Source of the DNA: JAVSMW01 sp032027005 | Lineage (GTDB): Bacteria; Bacillota; Thermincolia; Thermincolales; UBA2595 | Reading direction: 5' to 3' | Length of the DNA stretch: 64,000 bases | Assembly (NCBI GenBank): GCA_032027005.1 | Contig: JAVSMW010000010.1 | Location: forward strand, 1-64,000 | Shown here: piece by piece, positions 7,607 through 15,017 of the stretch | How the letters are laid out: every line of letters begins with the position of its first letter | Position numbering within the stretch: position 1 is the stretch's first letter | The notes under the pieces: model-generated | What the model was told of the DNA's origin: nothing | The model's database searches: none | Seen by the model: the letters and a program-made list of their open reading frames with translations, nothing else | Translations under genes and position numbers: made by a program

Positions 7607-7947
7607 TGGTTCGCCTCCTCAACTCCCAGCTCTTCCAGCGCTTCCAGAACCAGCATATAGCTTATGCCAATACCTGAATTTACTATTTTTCCGTTGACAA
7701 CCAGAAGAGGCAGAACCCTTGTCCCCGCTCTTACCAAATAATCGTCAATTTCCGGATAATCATCCATATTGCCATCTATCACATCAACATATTGTATTTT
7801 CACCTGTTCGCCAAATTTATCGGTTAATAGTTCCCCGATTATTCTTACAGTCTCCACCTGAGACTGGTTCGGTGATCAGCCGCCTCCGGCATTACAGTTA
7901 TCAGAAATTCGCGAACCAAAGACAATGATATTTATCTGTTCTTTCAT
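7603..7947 (-). CDS. Thioredoxin-like selenoprotein (UGA-encoded Sec at residue 24)
   Basis: From ATG 7947 (behind GAGGTGA, overlapping the queC stop as ATGA) the frame reads MKEQINIIVFGSRISDNC, then NAGGG, an in-frame TGA at 7876-7878, and continues 90 codons to the plsC overlap. The part before the TGA supplies the first beta strand and redox Cys of a thioredoxin-type fold; the part after has helix, YVDVID strand, cis-Pro-like VLPLLVVNGK and a final helix. This gives Cys18-x5-Sec24. Ten nucleotides after the TGA begins a 7-bp hairpin with apical AGGTG, like a bacterial SECIS. selB and yedF are in the same window. The domain resembles YuzD/DUF1462 or ArsD-like small redox proteins; substrate unknown. 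A gene starting at GTG 7857 would lack RBS and half of the fold. Confidence 0.82.
7848..7866 (-). promoter_or_regulatory. Bacterial SECIS-like hairpin
   Basis: In the mRNA, CAGTCTC pairs perfectly with GAGACTG around the 5-nt loop AGGTG. The apical loop starts 16 nt after the TGA, within the known distance range for bacterial SECIS elements, and its AGGU resembles the apical AGGUC of the E. coli fdhF element recognised by SelB. Confidence 0.75.
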
Positions 7948-8618
7948 ATATTCACCTCATATAAAATGGGATCCTGACATCCGGCCTCGTTAAATCCCCG
8001 CAGGCGCAGCAAGCAGCTGTCACAAGTGCCGCAGGCTTTCTCGCCCCCGCGATAGCAGCTGGTAGTCAACTGCAGAGGTGCCCCGTTGGCCATCCCCAGT
8101 TTAATAATTTCTGCTTTCGAAAGGTTAATCAAAGGGGCCTCCACCTGAATCTGCCGTTTGTCCTGAACAGCAGCTTTGGTAGTGTAGTCGGCAAGTATCT
8201 GAAACCTTTCAATGAACTCAGGCCGGCAGTCCGGATAACCTGAATAGTCAACGGCATTCACACCGATGTAGATCTTTTCAGCTTCCAACACCTCAGCATA
8301 GCCTAGGGCGTAGGAAAGAAATATCAGATTGCGGGCCGGCACATAAGTCACAGGTATGTCAGTCCGGTTTTCATCCCCTGCAGGGATATCGATTTCCGCA
8401 GTCAAAGCACTGCCGCCAATATCATCCAAATTAGTGGTAATAATCAGATGCCTGGCTGCCTGATAATGCTCAGCAATCATTTTGGCACACTGAAGTTCCC
8501 GATTGTGTCTTTGACCGTATTTAAAACTGATAGGATAAAGTTCGTACCCGGCGGCCCTGGCAACACTCATACAAACAGTAGAATCCAGGCCCCCGGACAA
8601 TAAGACCACAGCTTTCAT
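7944..8618 (-). CDS. queC: 7-cyano-7-deazaguanine synthase
   Basis: QueC makes preQ0 from carboxy-deazaguanine in queuosine biosynthesis. The 224-aa protein has the N-terminal PP-loop ATPase motif (VVLLSGGLDSTVC), PVTYVPARN, and a C-terminal zinc site with four Cys (SCYRGGEKACGTCDSC). ATG 8618 is preferred over an upstream ATG because GGAGG precedes it by 8 nt. It lies 49 nt after queD and its stop overlaps the start of the selenoprotein gene. queE is not in this window. Confidence 0.95.
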   Translation of the reverse strand: MKAVVLLSGGLDSTVCMSVARAAGYELYPISFKYGQRHNRELQCAKMIAEHYQAARHLIITTNLDDIGGSALTAEIDIPAGDENRTDIPVTYVPARNLIFLSYALGYAEVLEAEKIYIGVNAVDYSGYPDCRPEFIERFQILADYTTKAAVQDKRQIQVEAPLINLSKAEIIKLGMANGAPLQLTTSCYRGGEKACGTCDSCLLRLRGFNEAGCQDPILYEVNI

Positions 8619-8667
8619 GATCAATTCCTCCAATATTCGTTACAAATCAATCACATTTCGTTACAAT

Positions 8668-9048
8668 TTAATCACAGAAGTAGGTGGCACTCGTATTATC
8701 CGATTCCCATACTGTCACCCTTGTGCTCCGAACCCGTTCTCCGGTTTGGTTTTTAAGTTTATCTGCCATCTGCTCATAAATAAACCTGGCAATGTTTTCC
8801 GCTGTTGGGTTAAGGGCATCAAAAGGCTGAATATCGTTAATCAATTTATGGTCAAAGACCTCCAAAACCTCTTTGAGCATAGTCTTGACATCCATAAAAT
8901 CAATGAGAATTCCCATTTCATCAAGCTTCTCACCTTGCAGGGCGATGTCCACCTGCCAGCGGTGACCGTGGATATTGGCACACTTGCCAGGGTATCCACG
9001 CAGGAAATGGGCCGAATCAAAATGCCCGGAAGCTGTTATTTCATACAT
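8668..9048 (-). CDS. queD: 6-carboxy-5,6,7,8-tetrahydropterin synthase
   Basis: QueD converts dihydroneopterin triphosphate to carboxytetrahydropterin, the step before QueE and QueC in preQ0 synthesis. The 126-aa protein shows zinc-binding His residues in FDSAHFLRGYPGKCANIHGH, including the catalytic Cys region, and the TVWESDNTSATY ending typical of the family. It is the first gene of the queD-queC-selenoprotein-plsC run. No preQ1 riboswitch is seen in the 48 nt upstream. Confidence 0.94.
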   Translation of the reverse strand: MYEITASGHFDSAHFLRGYPGKCANIHGHRWQVDIALQGEKLDEMGILIDFMDVKTMLKEVLEVFDHKLINDIQPFDALNPTAENIARFIYEQMADKLKNQTGERVRSTRVTVWESDNTSATYFCD

Positions 9049-9096
9049 TAATTATTTCCCACCTTTCGTCATTTTCCTGCATACCCCCATCATATC

Positions 9097-9900
9097 TTAA
9101 CGCCTGCGGCTTTGCAAAATTTCTTCCTTCAGGGCCCAGTCCGGAGTAAACAGCTTCCTATAAGCAAACCCAACCAAACTAAGACAACCAATGGATGTAG
9201 CAGCGGCAATCATAAGCATGACTACGATCTGATAGCGGACAGCCTCACTGGGGTCCGCCCCGNCCAGAATTTGTCCTGTCATCATTCCCGGCAGGCTAAC
9301 TAGCCCCACAACCATTAATGAGTTAATGGTGGGTGTCATCCCTGCCCGCATGGCATCTTTGACACACTCCCGGATGGCCTCCCAGGGCGTTGCGCCAAAG
9401 GCCAGCAAAGCTTCAATTTCCCCTGCCCTGGCATGAGCTTCGCCGTACAGTCTGTCCAGAGCCAAAGCTATTCCGTTCATGGAATTACCAAGAATCATTC
9501 CGAAGATCGGAATGAGAATACTGGCCGTATACCAAGGTGACGGGTTAATGACCAGGCGCACAACTACAAGACCAACAAAGACGGTGCTGGCTAGCAGCGA
9601 CCAAAAAGCCGGGAACAAATAATTGCCTGAAACATTGGCCGCTCTTTTTGTAGAGGCTTGGGCAGCAATGAAACACATTAAAATCACAATGGCCGCAATC
9701 AGCCAAAAGTTGTTTACGGTAAAAACAAATTTGAGGATGTAGCCGATAAAAGTCAGCTGAACAAAGGTCCGCACGGTACCCCAAAACAAAGATTTTAAAA
9801 GGCCCAGTCTTAAGGCCGCCGAAATTCCCCCTGCTATGACAACCAATACAACGCTCAAGGCCAACTGCAGGTTAGATATGGGTATCACACCACTACTCAT
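9097..9900 (-). CDS. fetB: ABC transporter permease of the FetB/UPF0014 family
   Basis: A membrane protein with about seven hydrophobic segments. It carries the family-typical RTFVQLTFIGYIL and the long conserved cytoplasmic stretch GNSMNGIALALDRLYGEA, ending with MTGQIL and a Pro segment. The family exports iron in E. coli (FetAB). Start at ATG 9900 behind GGAGGTAAG rather than the ATG 15 nt upstream. It overlaps the end of fetA. One ambiguous base (9263) changes a single residue only (GNC, probably Ala). Confidence 0.85.
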   Translation of the reverse strand: MSSGVIPISNLQLALSVVLVVIAGGISAALRLGLLKSLFWGTVRTFVQLTFIGYILKFVFTVNNFWLIAAIVILMCFIAAQASTKRAANVSGNYLFPAFWSLLASTVFVGLVVVRLVINPSPWYTASILIPIFGMILGNSMNGIALALDRLYGEAHARAGEIEALLAFGATPWEAIRECVKDAMRAGMTPTINSLMVVGLVSLPGMMTGQILXGADPSEAVRYQIVVMLMIAAATSIGCLSLVGFAYRKLFTPDWALKEEILQSRRR

Positions 9901-10564
9901 CGTGCTTACCTCCATGAGCTTCGAGATTCATAACAGACAAGCGGGGCATTTCCGAAATCTCACCGACATGAGAAACCAGCACGATTCCCCTGCCCTCCCG
10001 GCCCTCCAGCCATTGGTTAAGCAATCTTAAAACGGCGGCAGCAGATTTTTGGTCAAGGGCTGCCAGCGGTTCATCCATTAAAATTATCTGGGGATCTACC
10101 AGCATGGCCCGAATCAGAGTCATCCGGGCAGCCTCCCCTCCGGACAGAGTGAGAGCATCCTGGTCTAGAAGTTCCGGGCTTAAAAGCACCTTTTCCATCA
10201 ATTCCGCAGCCCTGGCTCTATCAAGGCACAGGCCTGCTTTTTTCAAAACAGCCAGGTCATAAGGGCGAGTTAGGTTATGTAAAACGGTCCCGTCAAATAC
10301 GACAGGTTTTTGAGCCAGGTAATATACCGACCGCCGCCAGGCGGCCGGTGAAAAATTCCGCCATGATTCACCTCTATAGAGGACTGTACCCTGGCGGGCC
10401 TCTTTGAGTTTCGCCAAAACGCGCAGCAAAGTGGTTTTGCCCGAACCTGAAGGGCCGCAGACATTTAGCACCCCACCCTCCTGCAAGCAGCCGGAAGCCT
10501 CTACTACCTTGGGCCTGACCCCGGTCGAAAATAATATTTTGTCAATTTCCAATAAGTTTATCAT
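9893..10564 (-). CDS. fetA: ABC transporter ATP-binding protein of the FetA type
   Basis: The partner ATPase of the downstream permease. It has a Walker A (CGPSGSGKTTLLR), Q-loop region (YYLAQKPVVFDG), signature TLSGGEAARM, Walker B (IILMDEPLAALD) and switch His (LVSHV). At 223 aa it is a single nucleotide-binding domain. The gene pair overlaps by 8 nt, so the two are co-translated. Metal specificity is inferred from family membership only. Confidence 0.87.
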   Translation of the reverse strand: MINLLEIDKILFSTGVRPKVVEASGCLQEGGVLNVCGPSGSGKTTLLRVLAKLKEARQGTVLYRGESWRNFSPAAWRRSVYYLAQKPVVFDGTVLHNLTRPYDLAVLKKAGLCLDRARAAELMEKVLLSPELLDQDALTLSGGEAARMTLIRAMLVDPQIILMDEPLAALDQKSAAAVLRLLNQWLEGREGRGIVLVSHVGEISEMPRLSVMNLEAHGGKHDE

Positions 10565-10654
10565 ATTTCAGATCCTATTCATTGCCCATAATTGATTATA
10601 CATTATTTTATATTGTTATATACTGATACTGCAAGATATTTCTCATACTAATAA

Positions 10655-10682
10655 AAGCCCGGTTTGTCAAGAAACCGGGCTT
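10655..10682 (-). terminator. Intrinsic terminator
   Basis: A perfect stem (AAGCCCGGTTT with AAACCGGGCTT) is followed on the minus strand by TTTTATT. It ends the small membrane protein gene just upstream of it. Confidence 0.75.
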
Positions 10683-10695
10683 CTAAGTGAAGGTT

Positions 10696-10876
10696 TTAGT
10701 TAAAACCTTTGCGTACATCATCGAATTTGAATTGGGTCGTTTTGCCTTTGTTTTGATATTCATCAAATNACCTTTGTATAATTAAAGTCTCCCTCAAAAA
10801 TTGACATTACCAGATATATAACTCCCAATGCGGCAACTATCACGACACCTACTAATAAATTTTTAAAATTTGTCAT
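10696..10876 (-). CDS. Small single-pass membrane protein (about 59 aa)
   Basis: ATG 10876 lies 8 nt after AGGGGG. The product starts MTNFKNLLVG, has one hydrophobic helix (VVIVAALGVIYLVMSIF) and a short hydrophilic tail ending VRKGFN. An ambiguous base at 10770 would cause a premature stop; dropping it gives a continuous 59-codon frame that ends 14 nt before a strong terminator, so the N is probably spurious. No family recognised. Confidence 0.55.
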
Positions 10877-10910
10877 GGGAATTCCCCCTTAATCTTGTCT
10901 AATCACTAAG

Positions 10911-11069
10911 TTAAACTTGAGATTCACTTTTGGGACTTCGGGTTTTCTTAGATTTTTTAAACTTGATTACCATTTGGACCGGAACAGGCCGATATCTTCT
11001 GCATTCAACAATCAGAGCCGAGTCTATTTGTTTACAGTCTTTCTGACAAGACTGGCAAAGTTTGTTCAT
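10911..11069 (-). CDS. Small Cys-rich protein (52 aa)
   Basis: ATG 11069 follows GGGTGGGTAGG. The product begins MNKLCQSCQKDCKQIDSA, so it carries CxxCxxxC and a further Cys (VECRRYRP), then a strongly basic tail (KFKKSKKTRSPKSESQ). It looks like a tiny metal-binding or nucleic-acid-binding protein. The bases just upstream (about 11095-11111) contain a run of N, so the promoter region cannot be judged. Function unknown. Confidence 0.5.
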   Translation of the reverse strand: MNKLCQSCQKDCKQIDSALIVECRRYRPVPVQMVIKFKKSKKTRSPKSESQV

Positions 11070-11154
11070 TAACCTACCCACCCCTCCGAGCCCGNANNTN
11101 ATNNNNNNTNTTTTCTTAATTTTAGCAAAACCACCGGGATTTGTCACCTAAAAT

Positions 11155-11180
11155 AGTGGGGAGTGGGGAGTGGGGAGTGG
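11155..11180. repeat. 7-bp tandem repeat (AGTGGGG)n
   Basis: AGTGGGG occurs three times and a part. Similar 'AGTGGGGAG' fragments appear at about 22285-22300, and 'CCACTACC'-type runs near 39485-39515 and 48525. They look like low-complexity intergenic repeats dispersed in this genome. Confidence 0.6.
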
Positions 11181-11413
11181 CCAGTGGTCAATGAACTGTT
11201 AACTGTCTATTATTTAGAATAGGTATTAATACGATTTGGTTTTCTTTTTTTGGGGAGTCATTTAGACAAAATTACAAATAAAGTATCCTCTCGGAAATGG
11301 TTCTGCGCTCAGTGAACTGGTTTTTTAACTTTCACTCTTCTGATGGTGCCGCGTCAGCGGCATGGACATCTCTGTAGTATGATTTCCTTCTTTTTCTTTT
11401 ACTTTTCAATAAA

Positions 11414-11974
11414 TCACGGAAGAGTTTTGGCCAGTTCCTCCAGAGCCAATTCTTTGGCTGTTTCCGTAAAAAACCACTCATCTATCTTGGCCTTCAGCCA
11501 CTTGACATGATTGGGGATTTCCAGCTCAAAACGTTCAACATCGATGCATAAGCCCACCGGTTCAAAGCGAAACAGCTTGTCCGCATCCTTGACGATTTTA
11601 TCACTGTCTGAAAGGGCTGTCAGCCGCGAGTCATGGCCCTCGATAATCTCTAAAATCTCCTCTGTCTGCCGGGGGTCATAATGAACCTGCTGTAGGATCT
11701 CCCGCGCTAATTTGACTCCTTCCACTTCATGTATGCGTCTTAATTCGAGGTCAAAGTCCTTAGGACCAAAAGCTTTTAGCTGCAAATCCTCGGTTAACTT
11801 ACTCCAGCCCAGGTCATGACACAAAATAGCCGGAATCACAATTTCCGGATCACCTGGTTCACTCTCCAGGAGCCTCAGGGCAAACCGGCAGGATATCTCC
11901 ACATGAATATCATTCTTTCTTGTATTTAAGTAAGGTTTCGCTAATTCGGCAATCCGGTAATCAATATCGCGCAT
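11414..11974 (-). CDS. HD-domain phosphohydrolase
   Basis: A soluble protein of 186 aa. His and Asp residues of the HD superfamily appear in order: NDIHVEISCRFALRLL, then the core CHDLGWSKL, then IIEGHDSR and a final KDADKLFRF. Such single-domain proteins are metal-dependent phosphohydrolases, often acting on nucleotides; the substrate cannot be told. ATG 11974 is chosen because AGGTGG lies 8 nt upstream, instead of the GTG inside that RBS. It is a single-gene unit. Confidence 0.75.
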   Translation of the reverse strand: MRDIDYRIAELAKPYLNTRKNDIHVEISCRFALRLLESEPGDPEIVIPAILCHDLGWSKLTEDLQLKAFGPKDFDLELRRIHEVEGVKLAREILQQVHYDPRQTEEILEIIEGHDSRLTALSDSDKIVKDADKLFRFEPVGLCIDVERFELEIPNHVKWLKAKIDEWFFTETAKELALEELAKTLP

Positions 11975-12132
11975 CAATAATACCACCTCTGAATTGTTTT
12001 CGTTTTCCTCTATTCTTTCTCGGTTCTTGCGGCAATCACCTTTTATTTTTCAATTTAACTCTAGCCACTACTTTGAAAATATTTTAAAAACTGAAAATCA
12101 GCCGTGGATAAACGCCTCTCCACTCTCCACTC

Positions 12133-13347
12133 CTACAGCCGGTTATCCACATTCCAATCACTATACTCATCAATGACTTCCTCTTGTTCTTCGGCAGCAG
12201 TCGGTTCTGCAAAAAGTTCCTGCAGAGATGAGGGATCAATTTTCCATATATTGCTTTTTTCATCTTTTAGCAAAATAAAACCAATCGGCCTGTTCTGGAA
12301 TTTGTTTCCACCGGTTAGCTCATAAGAGCTTATAAGGTTTAGCTCAATAGTGCCGCCTTCTGTTTTGGGCCGGGAAATTTTAGAAACTGTAAGCCATTTT
12401 ATTTTTGCTAACTGCTCTCTTATTTTAGGCTCTGACCAAGCTGTTGACAATGTAAACAGCTTGGAGGCTAACACGTGGTCGCCCTGCTCTAAAGCAACCA
12501 CCATCACTTTCATCACCATTTCAGGTTCCGCCCCAACCAGTTTCTCTACAAACTTACCGGCAGCTTTCCAGACCATTATTTGATGAGCAATATTTTCTGC
12601 ATTTGAATGGGTCTTGCTGTCCAGAAAATGGATGCAGAAATGCCCTTTAAAGTCGTTACCAGCTATAGCTCCCGCCCCGTGTGGCATACCATTCATCGAT
12701 GCAGCCAAACGGCGTCCCCTGACCTCAACTATGATAGCTCTCCGGCGCCAGCTCCATTTCCCTCCGTAAATTGATTTCATGATAGCACTGTCTTCGGCTG
12801 TCAAGGGCTGGACATCGGCATGCAGGCTGCCCGCGCGGCGCTGGACCATAAAAGACTTACCTGTTTCAAAATCATAGATTCTGGCTTTGTCAAATTTCCG
12901 GAAGATATCCTTAGCATGATCCCAGCTCAGGAATTCCCCATAGGGATTCTTCTTCTCCAATTGTTTTAGTTCTGAGGCCAGACATTTTCCCCCATCCTTG
13001 AGAAGATAAATATCTCCGGTGCCGGGGTCTAACAACCTGCCCGGTTCATCAAAGACAAAGGATTTGCTGCCTTTCCTGCTGCTCAGAACAAGCTTGTAGG
13101 AACCGCCGGCTGCCTTCCCTCGCTTAACCTCGGCCTTTTTAATCTGCTCTTCAATAGCTCTCACGTGTTCAACATGATTAATTGGAATTTTTCCCGGATA
13201 GATAAGGGAAATTAGTTCAATGGAAATAATTCGTTCATAATAATTAAGCACACCTCGCGAAAGAAAGAATATAAATAAACAAAAGACTAATAACACCATA
13301 ACAGCTTTTCCCCTGAAACTCTCTGTGCCAAAAAACACTACGCGCAC
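12133..13347 (-). CDS. Hypothetical membrane-anchored protein (404 aa)
   Basis: An N-terminal membrane anchor (AVMVLLVFCLFIFFLS, about residues 15-31) follows a short basic head, so the bulk is probably outside the cell. The mid-part (about residues 90-250) includes LDPGTGDIYLLKDGG, WRRRAIIVEVRGRRLAASMNG and MPHGAGAIAGNDFKGHFC IHF; the C-terminal third looks like a small NTF2-like domain with SSYELTGGNKFQNRP. The end is acidic. GTG 13347 is taken as start. I do not recognise the family; location next to the coat block on the opposite strand suggests, but does not show, a spore-related role. Confidence 0.5.
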   Translation of the reverse strand: MRVVFFGTESFRGKAVMVLLVFCLFIFFLSRGVLNYYERIISIELISLIYPGKIPINHVEHVRAIEEQIKKAEVKRGKAAGGSYKLVLSSRKGSKSFVFDEPGRLLDPGTGDIYLLKDGGKCLASELKQLEKKNPYGEFLSWDHAKDIFRKFDKARIYDFETGKSFMVQRRAGSLHADVQPLTAEDSAIMKSIYGGKWSWRRRAIIVEVRGRRLAASMNGMPHGAGAIAGNDFKGHFCIHFLDSKTHSNAENIAHQIMVWKAAGKFVEKLVGAEPEMVMKVMVVALEQGDHVLASKLFTLSTAWSEPKIREQLAKIKWLTVSKISRPKTEGGTIELNLISSYELTGGNKFQNRPIGFILLKDEKSNIWKIDPSSLQELFAEPTAAEEQEEVIDEYSDWNVDNRL

Positions 13348-13486
13348 CTGAATTCCCCCATTTGTACAATCTACCTAAATAAATTTATTGGGGAGATGTC
13401 CGATATATACCAAAATCCTGAAAACCTGATTTTATCCGATTGTCAGAAAAGGACGAAATAGTGTAAAAAAAAGAAGGCAGGGTGTC

Positions 13487-13514
13487 ACCAACTTAAATTC
13501 CCGGTCATAAGATA
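13487..13514 (+). promoter_or_regulatory. Possible sporulation sigma (SigE/SigK-type) promoter for the cotE pair
   Basis: CATAAGATA (13506-13514) fits the CATAnnnTA -10 element of mother-cell sigma factors, with AC (13487-13488) 17 nt upstream as a -35 core. It lies 41 nt before the cotE ATG. The match is short, so this is tentative. Confidence 0.4.
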
Positions 13515-13554
13515 ATGTAGTATCAAAAGGAATCTACACAGGAGGGGATCGTTA

Positions 13555-14082
13555 ATGGCCGAAGTTGACGGCAGACAGGAGCAAGTTTTAACTGCTCCTG
13601 AGAAGAAATCTTTTAGGGAAATCATTACCAAGGCAATCTGTGGAACAGGAAAACAAAATTTCAAGTACACTGAAATTCTTAGCATTCCGGTGGGGCGGAT
13701 ACCATCCAGCATTTTAGGTTCATCAGTTACCAGGCTGCGCCTCACCGAACCGCTGGTTACAGAAGTTGCCTTTGACGGAGCCAAAAATGTCCGCGTCAGC
13801 GGCACCTTTGATCTCAACGTTTGGTATTCTTACAACAATGACCAGACCACCGACGTGGCCAAAGAAACAGTAAAATTCACCGAGATTATTCCGATTGATG
13901 AAATCAGTGATAACATTATGGGCCAGATTGATGCAAGAGCCGTATTAGTAAAAGCACCACAATGCCACAAAACTGTTATTACCGCTGAAAACCAGATTCA
14001 GATTGATGTAGAACTTGGCATTTATGCTGAAATCGTTGGCGAAACCAAAGTCTTTGTGCAGGTTTTTCAGGATTGGGATTAG
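13555..14082 (+). CDS. cotE: Outer spore coat protein CotE, first copy
   Basis: CotE is the morphogenetic protein that organises the outer spore coat. The 175-aa product matches its layout: FREIITKAICGTG near the start, RIPSSILGSSV, VSGTFDLNVWYSYNNDQTT (residues about 82-100), KETVKFTEIIPI, CHKTVI and the ending YAEIVGETKVFVQVFQDWD. The RBS AGGAGGGGAT precedes ATG. It is followed 30 nt later by a second CotE-like gene. Most sporeformers have one cotE, so this tandem is unusual. It has a 20-residue N-terminal extension compared with B. subtilis CotE. Confidence 0.9.
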   Translation: MAEVDGRQEQVLTAPEKKSFREIITKAICGTGKQNFKYTEILSIPVGRIPSSILGSSVTRLRLTEPLVTEVAFDGAKNVRVSGTFDLNVWYSYNNDQTTDVAKETVKFTEIIPIDEISDNIMGQIDARAVLVKAPQCHKTVITAENQIQIDVELGIYAEIVGETKVFVQVFQDWD

Positions 14083-14112
14083 TCAATAGATTTAAGAAAG
14101 GAGGATTGGTAT

Positions 14113-14772
14113 ATGACCACCGGCCGCCCCGGAGTCCGGGAAATTATAACTAAGGCGGTTTGCGGCGCAGGTACTTATAATTACCAGCGCTCAATCGACC
14201 TGGAACTTCCTATTGGTCACAAAACCATCCAGGTTTTGGGCAACTACGTCTCGAATGCAGCCCTAGTCGAAGCCGTTGCAGTTGACAGACCCAAGCTGGG
14301 TAAAGCAGTCCAGATTAAAGGGCACTATGATGTGCATGTCTGGTATGCCTATGACCAGGATACCCAAGCCGCAAAAACAACCGTTACATTTATTGAATAT
14401 ATCCCAATGCAGATGTATGGAGGGGAAAGCATATCAAATCAGCAGGCTTTTGCCAAAATCACTCAGAAACCCTGCTGCACCAAGGCCTACGTAAAAAATC
14501 TGGGCAACAAAACAGTAATCAGGGTAGAAATCACGCAAAACCTTGCAGCTGAAATAGTTGGCCACACCAAGCTGAAGGTAGGGGTATCCTCTGCCGCCTT
14601 GGCCGCCACAATACCGGTAACCGGACAGGAACTTGTTCCTCCCGAAATCTCGGCACATCAGAAACCAAATGTTCCGGCACCCAATTATTACCTAGATTTT
14701 AAAAGTGAAGAAGACATCCCAGACGAAGATGATGAGGATTATGAATACTCTCAGGACGAGTTTAACGGATAA
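14113..14772 (+). CDS. CotE-like spore coat protein, second copy
   Basis: The product has 219 aa, of which the first 165 follow the CotE pattern: VREIITKAVCGAG, LGNYVSNAALV, IKGHYDVHVWYAYDQDTQAA, VTFIEYIPM, CCTKAYV and LAAEIVGHTKLKV. After this comes a Pro/Ala linker and a very acidic tail (DFKSEEDIPDEDDEDYEYSQ), much longer than the acidic tail of B. subtilis CotE. RBS AAAGGAGGA. The two copies are clearly diverged, suggesting different binding partners. A strong terminator follows, so the pair is one transcript. Confidence 0.87.
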   Translation: MTTGRPGVREIITKAVCGAGTYNYQRSIDLELPIGHKTIQVLGNYVSNAALVEAVAVDRPKLGKAVQIKGHYDVHVWYAYDQDTQAAKTTVTFIEYIPMQMYGGESISNQQAFAKITQKPCCTKAYVKNLGNKTVIRVEITQNLAAEIVGHTKLKVGVSSAALAATIPVTGQELVPPEISAHQKPNVPAPNYYLDFKSEEDIPDEDDEDYEYSQDEFNG

Positions 14773-14782
14773 AGAAAAAAAA

Positions 14783-14821
14783 AAGCGTCAGACATATGCG
14801 TTAATCGACGCTTTTTTTTTT
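14783..14821 (+). terminator. Terminator of the cotE pair
   Basis: AAGCGTC (14783-14789) pairs with GACGCTT (14807-14813) and is followed by a T run of nine or more. It is 11 nt after the second cotE stop. Confidence 0.85.
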
Positions 14822-14871
14822 GCGGCTTAACACAGGAGAACTGTTCTACATACAATGGTAATGACTTTGTA

Positions 14872-14998
14872 TCCGATGGCTACCGCCACTAAGTCGCCCG
14901 CTTCAATAAGCAGGAGATAAGTGGCGTTAAGCCCCTGGATAAGTTCAACTAAAACTCCAGATGGATTTGATGCCACATCTGAAGTAAATTTCACTTTA
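14872..14998 (-). repeat. Dispersed two-hairpin repeat, copy 2
   Basis: Inverted copy of the ~130-bp element. Read on the minus strand it begins TAAAGTGAAATTTACTTCAG, contains TTAGTTGAACTTATCCAGG and ends GGTAGCCATCGGAT. The first hairpin here has an enlarged loop and the second stem has mismatches. It occupies the gap between the cotE terminator and the first ATP-grasp gene. Confidence 0.88.
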
Positions 14999-15017
14999 TT
15001 GAAAAGAGGCGGAAAAC

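Noticed and set aside
7603..7857. Separate 84-aa gene starting at GTG 7857
   Set aside because: No RBS, and the fold would lack its first strand and redox Cys. The GTG lies inside the SECIS-like loop. The longer frame with TGA as Sec explains the RBS and the coupling to queC.
9037..9096. PreQ1 riboswitch before queD
   Set aside because: The gap is short and lacks the conserved preQ1 aptamer core.
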